Assembly (NCBI GenBank): GCA_938039795.1
Contig: CALHWU010000102.1
Location: forward strand, 1-8,826
Origin: an uncultured Muribaculaceae bacterium
Lineage (GTDB): Bacteria > Bacteroidota > Bacteroidia > Bacteroidales > Muribaculaceae
DNA length: 8,826 bases
Reading direction: 5' to 3'
Shown one piece after another: positions 7,696-8,826 of the stretch. Made by a program: the position numbers and the translations under genes. Position 1 is the stretch's first letter. The number at the start of each line of letters is the position of its first letter. The notes beneath the pieces were generated by a model. That model saw only the letters and a list, made by a program, of their open reading frames with translations, was not told the DNA's origin and did no database searches.

Positions 7696-7725
7696 GTACA
7701 TTACATGCTGTGGAATCTCCCGTGA

Positions 7726-8826
7726 TCACTCCATCAGCTTGCGGTAGCGGCGGCGGGGCGGCTCCTTGCCGCCGTTCTGGGCGCGTTTGTAGTCTTCGTA
7801 GTCGGAGTAGGATCCGGCGTAGAACACTACCTTGCCGTCGCCCTCGAACGACATGATGTGGGTGCATATGCGGTCGAGGAACCAGCGGTCGTGACTTACC
7901 ACCACGGCGCATCCGGCGAAGTCCTCCAGACCTTCCTCAAGCGCGCGCAGGGTGTTGACGTCGATGTCGTTGGTAGGCTCGTCGAGAAGCAGCACGTTGC
8001 CCTCCTCTTTCAGGGCCATGGCCAGATGCAGGCGGTTGCGTTCGCCGCCGGAGAGCACTCCGATCTTTTTCTCCTGGTCGGCGCCCGAGAAGTTGAATTT
8101 CGACAGATAGGCGCGGGCGTTGACGTCGCGTCCGCCCATGCGGAATGATTCCGTGCCCTGTGATATCACCTCGTAGACGCTCTTTTCAGGGAGCAGGTCG
8201 TGGTGGGTCTGGTCGACGTAGGCTATCTTGACGGTCTCGCCCACCTCGAAGCTGCCGGCATCGGGCTTCTCCTGGCCCATGATGAGCCTGAATAGGGTGG
8301 TCTTGCCGGCGCCGTTGGGGCCGATTACTCCCACTATACCGGCCGGCGGCAGCATGAAGTCGAGATTCTCGAAAAGTTTCTTTGTGCCGAACGATTTTGT
8401 CAGGCCGGTGGCCTCGATCACCTTCTGTCCCAGGCGTGGCCCGTTGGGGATGAATATCTCCAGACGCTCCTCGCGTTCGCGCTGGTCCTCGTTGAGCAGA
8501 CGGTCGTAGCTCGAGAGACGTGCCTTGCCCTTGGCCTGGCGCGCCTTCGGAGCCATGCGCACCCATTCGAGCTCGCGTTCGAGCGTCTTGCGGCGCTTCG
8601 ATGCCTGCTTCTCCTCCTGCGCCATACGCTTGGTCTTCTGGTCGAGCCACGAAGAATAGTTGCCCTTCCAGGGTATCCCCTCGCCGCGGTCGAGCTCAAG
8701 TATCCATCCGGCCACATGGTCGAGGAAGTAGCGGTCGTGGGTGATGGCTATGACGGTGCCGGGATATTGCTGCAGATGCTGTTCGAGCCAGTCGATCGAC
8801 TCGGCGTCGAGGTGGTTGGTGGGCTC
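7726..8826 (-). CDS. ettA: Energy-dependent translational throttle protein EttA (ABC-F), 5' end cut by window edge
   Basis: ABC-F ATPase without membrane segments. The family's EttA binds the ribosomal E site and gates entry into elongation according to ATP/ADP level. The last 366 residues are visible, and the full protein is about 560, so the first ATP-binding loop and first signature lie outside. The fragment opens inside the first Walker B (EPTNHLDAES, fragment 1-10), then its histidine switch ITHDR. The linker typical of EttA, which contacts P-site tRNA, follows at about 55-110 (GNYSSWLDQKTKR, ELEWVRMAPKARQAKGKARL). The second ATPase domain has GPNGAGKTT (169-177), LSGGERNRL (258-266), LLLDEPTNDID (279-289) and SHDRWFLD (311-318). 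The linker wording separates it from other ABC-F proteins. A terminator follows the stop, so it is probably not cotranscribed with rsmH. Confidence 0.95.
   Translation of the reverse strand, partial: EPTNHLDAESIDWLEQHLQQYPGTVIAITHDRYFLDHVAGWILELDRGEGIPWKGNYSSWLDQKTKRMAQEEKQASKRRKTLERELEWVRMAPKARQAKGKARLSSYDRLLNEDQREREERLEIFIPNGPRLGQKVIEATGLTKSFGTKKLFENLDFMLPPAGIVGVIGPNGAGKTTLFRLIMGQEKPDAGSFEVGETVKIAYVDQTHHDLLPEKSVYEVISQGTESFRMGGRDVNARAYLSKFNFSGADQEKKIGVLSGGERNRLHLAMALKEEGNVLLLDEPTNDIDVNTLRALEEGLEDFAGCAVVVSHDRWFLDRICTHIMSFEGDGKVVFYAGSYSDYEDYKRAQNGGKEPPRRRYRKLME

Noticed and set aside
7557..7856. Plus-strand frame of 99 codons in and beyond the gap
   Set aside because: Half of it is antisense to ettA, it reads through the terminator hairpin, and the product has no recognisable features.
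7496..7912. Minus-strand frame of 138 codons reaching across the ettA-rsmH gap
   Set aside because: It starts out of frame inside ettA, giving an Arg/Pro-rich shadow, and crosses the terminator. It shows no conserved motif and does not resemble MraZ.
1..8826. A novel defence, mobile or CRISPR-type system
   Set aside because: All coding space is accounted for by conserved cell-wall, division and translation genes, with no array of spaced repeats, transposase, toxin or unknown gene left over.

Overview
The window shows the start of a division and cell wall (dcw) cluster on the minus strand, preceded by the 3' part of an unrelated ABC-F gene. The best fit is a Bacteroidota member, most likely order Bacteroidales and possibly a GC-rich lineage such as Muribaculaceae. 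The grounds are the gene order, a short FtsL-like protein between rsmH and ftsI, a FtsI with a C-terminal PASTA domain, a MraY of about 420 residues with an extra periplasmic loop, start codons without clear Shine-Dalgarno sequences, and a candidate promoter of the Bacteroides type. The family-level guess is inference.

Layout, reading leftwards in the direction of transcription. From the right edge to 7726 is ettA, cut at its 5' end. A hairpin terminator follows at about 7655-7695. The rest of the 260-base gap (7466-7725) is AT-rich and holds a candidate promoter. Then come six genes on the same strand: rsmH (6557-7465), ftsL-like (6197-6544), ftsI (4101-6200), murE (2621-4075), mraY (1315-2577) and murD (from 1318 to the left edge, missing only its last residues). 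The junctions are tight: 12 bases, a 4-base ATGA overlap, 25 bases, 43 bases and another ATGA overlap. This suggests one operon continuing past the left edge, where ftsW, murG and murC would be expected by analogy.

How the genes work together. MurD and MurE add D-glutamate and, judging by a DNPR motif, meso-diaminopimelate to the UDP-MurNAc peptide in the cytoplasm. MraY moves the finished phospho-MurNAc-pentapeptide onto undecaprenyl phosphate to make lipid I. FtsI crosslinks peptidoglycan at the division septum, and the FtsL-like protein is its probable divisome partner. RsmH methylates 16S rRNA and is a usual passenger of this cluster. EttA is a ribosome-associated ATPase and appears to be transcriptionally separate.

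I found no mobile element, CRISPR array, tRNA, rRNA or defence gene, and no convincing undescribed system. The region is mostly a conserved housekeeping cluster. The points most worth checking are the absence of mraZ in front of rsmH, the lineage-type additions in MraY and FtsI, and the cysteines in the FtsI catalytic domain.
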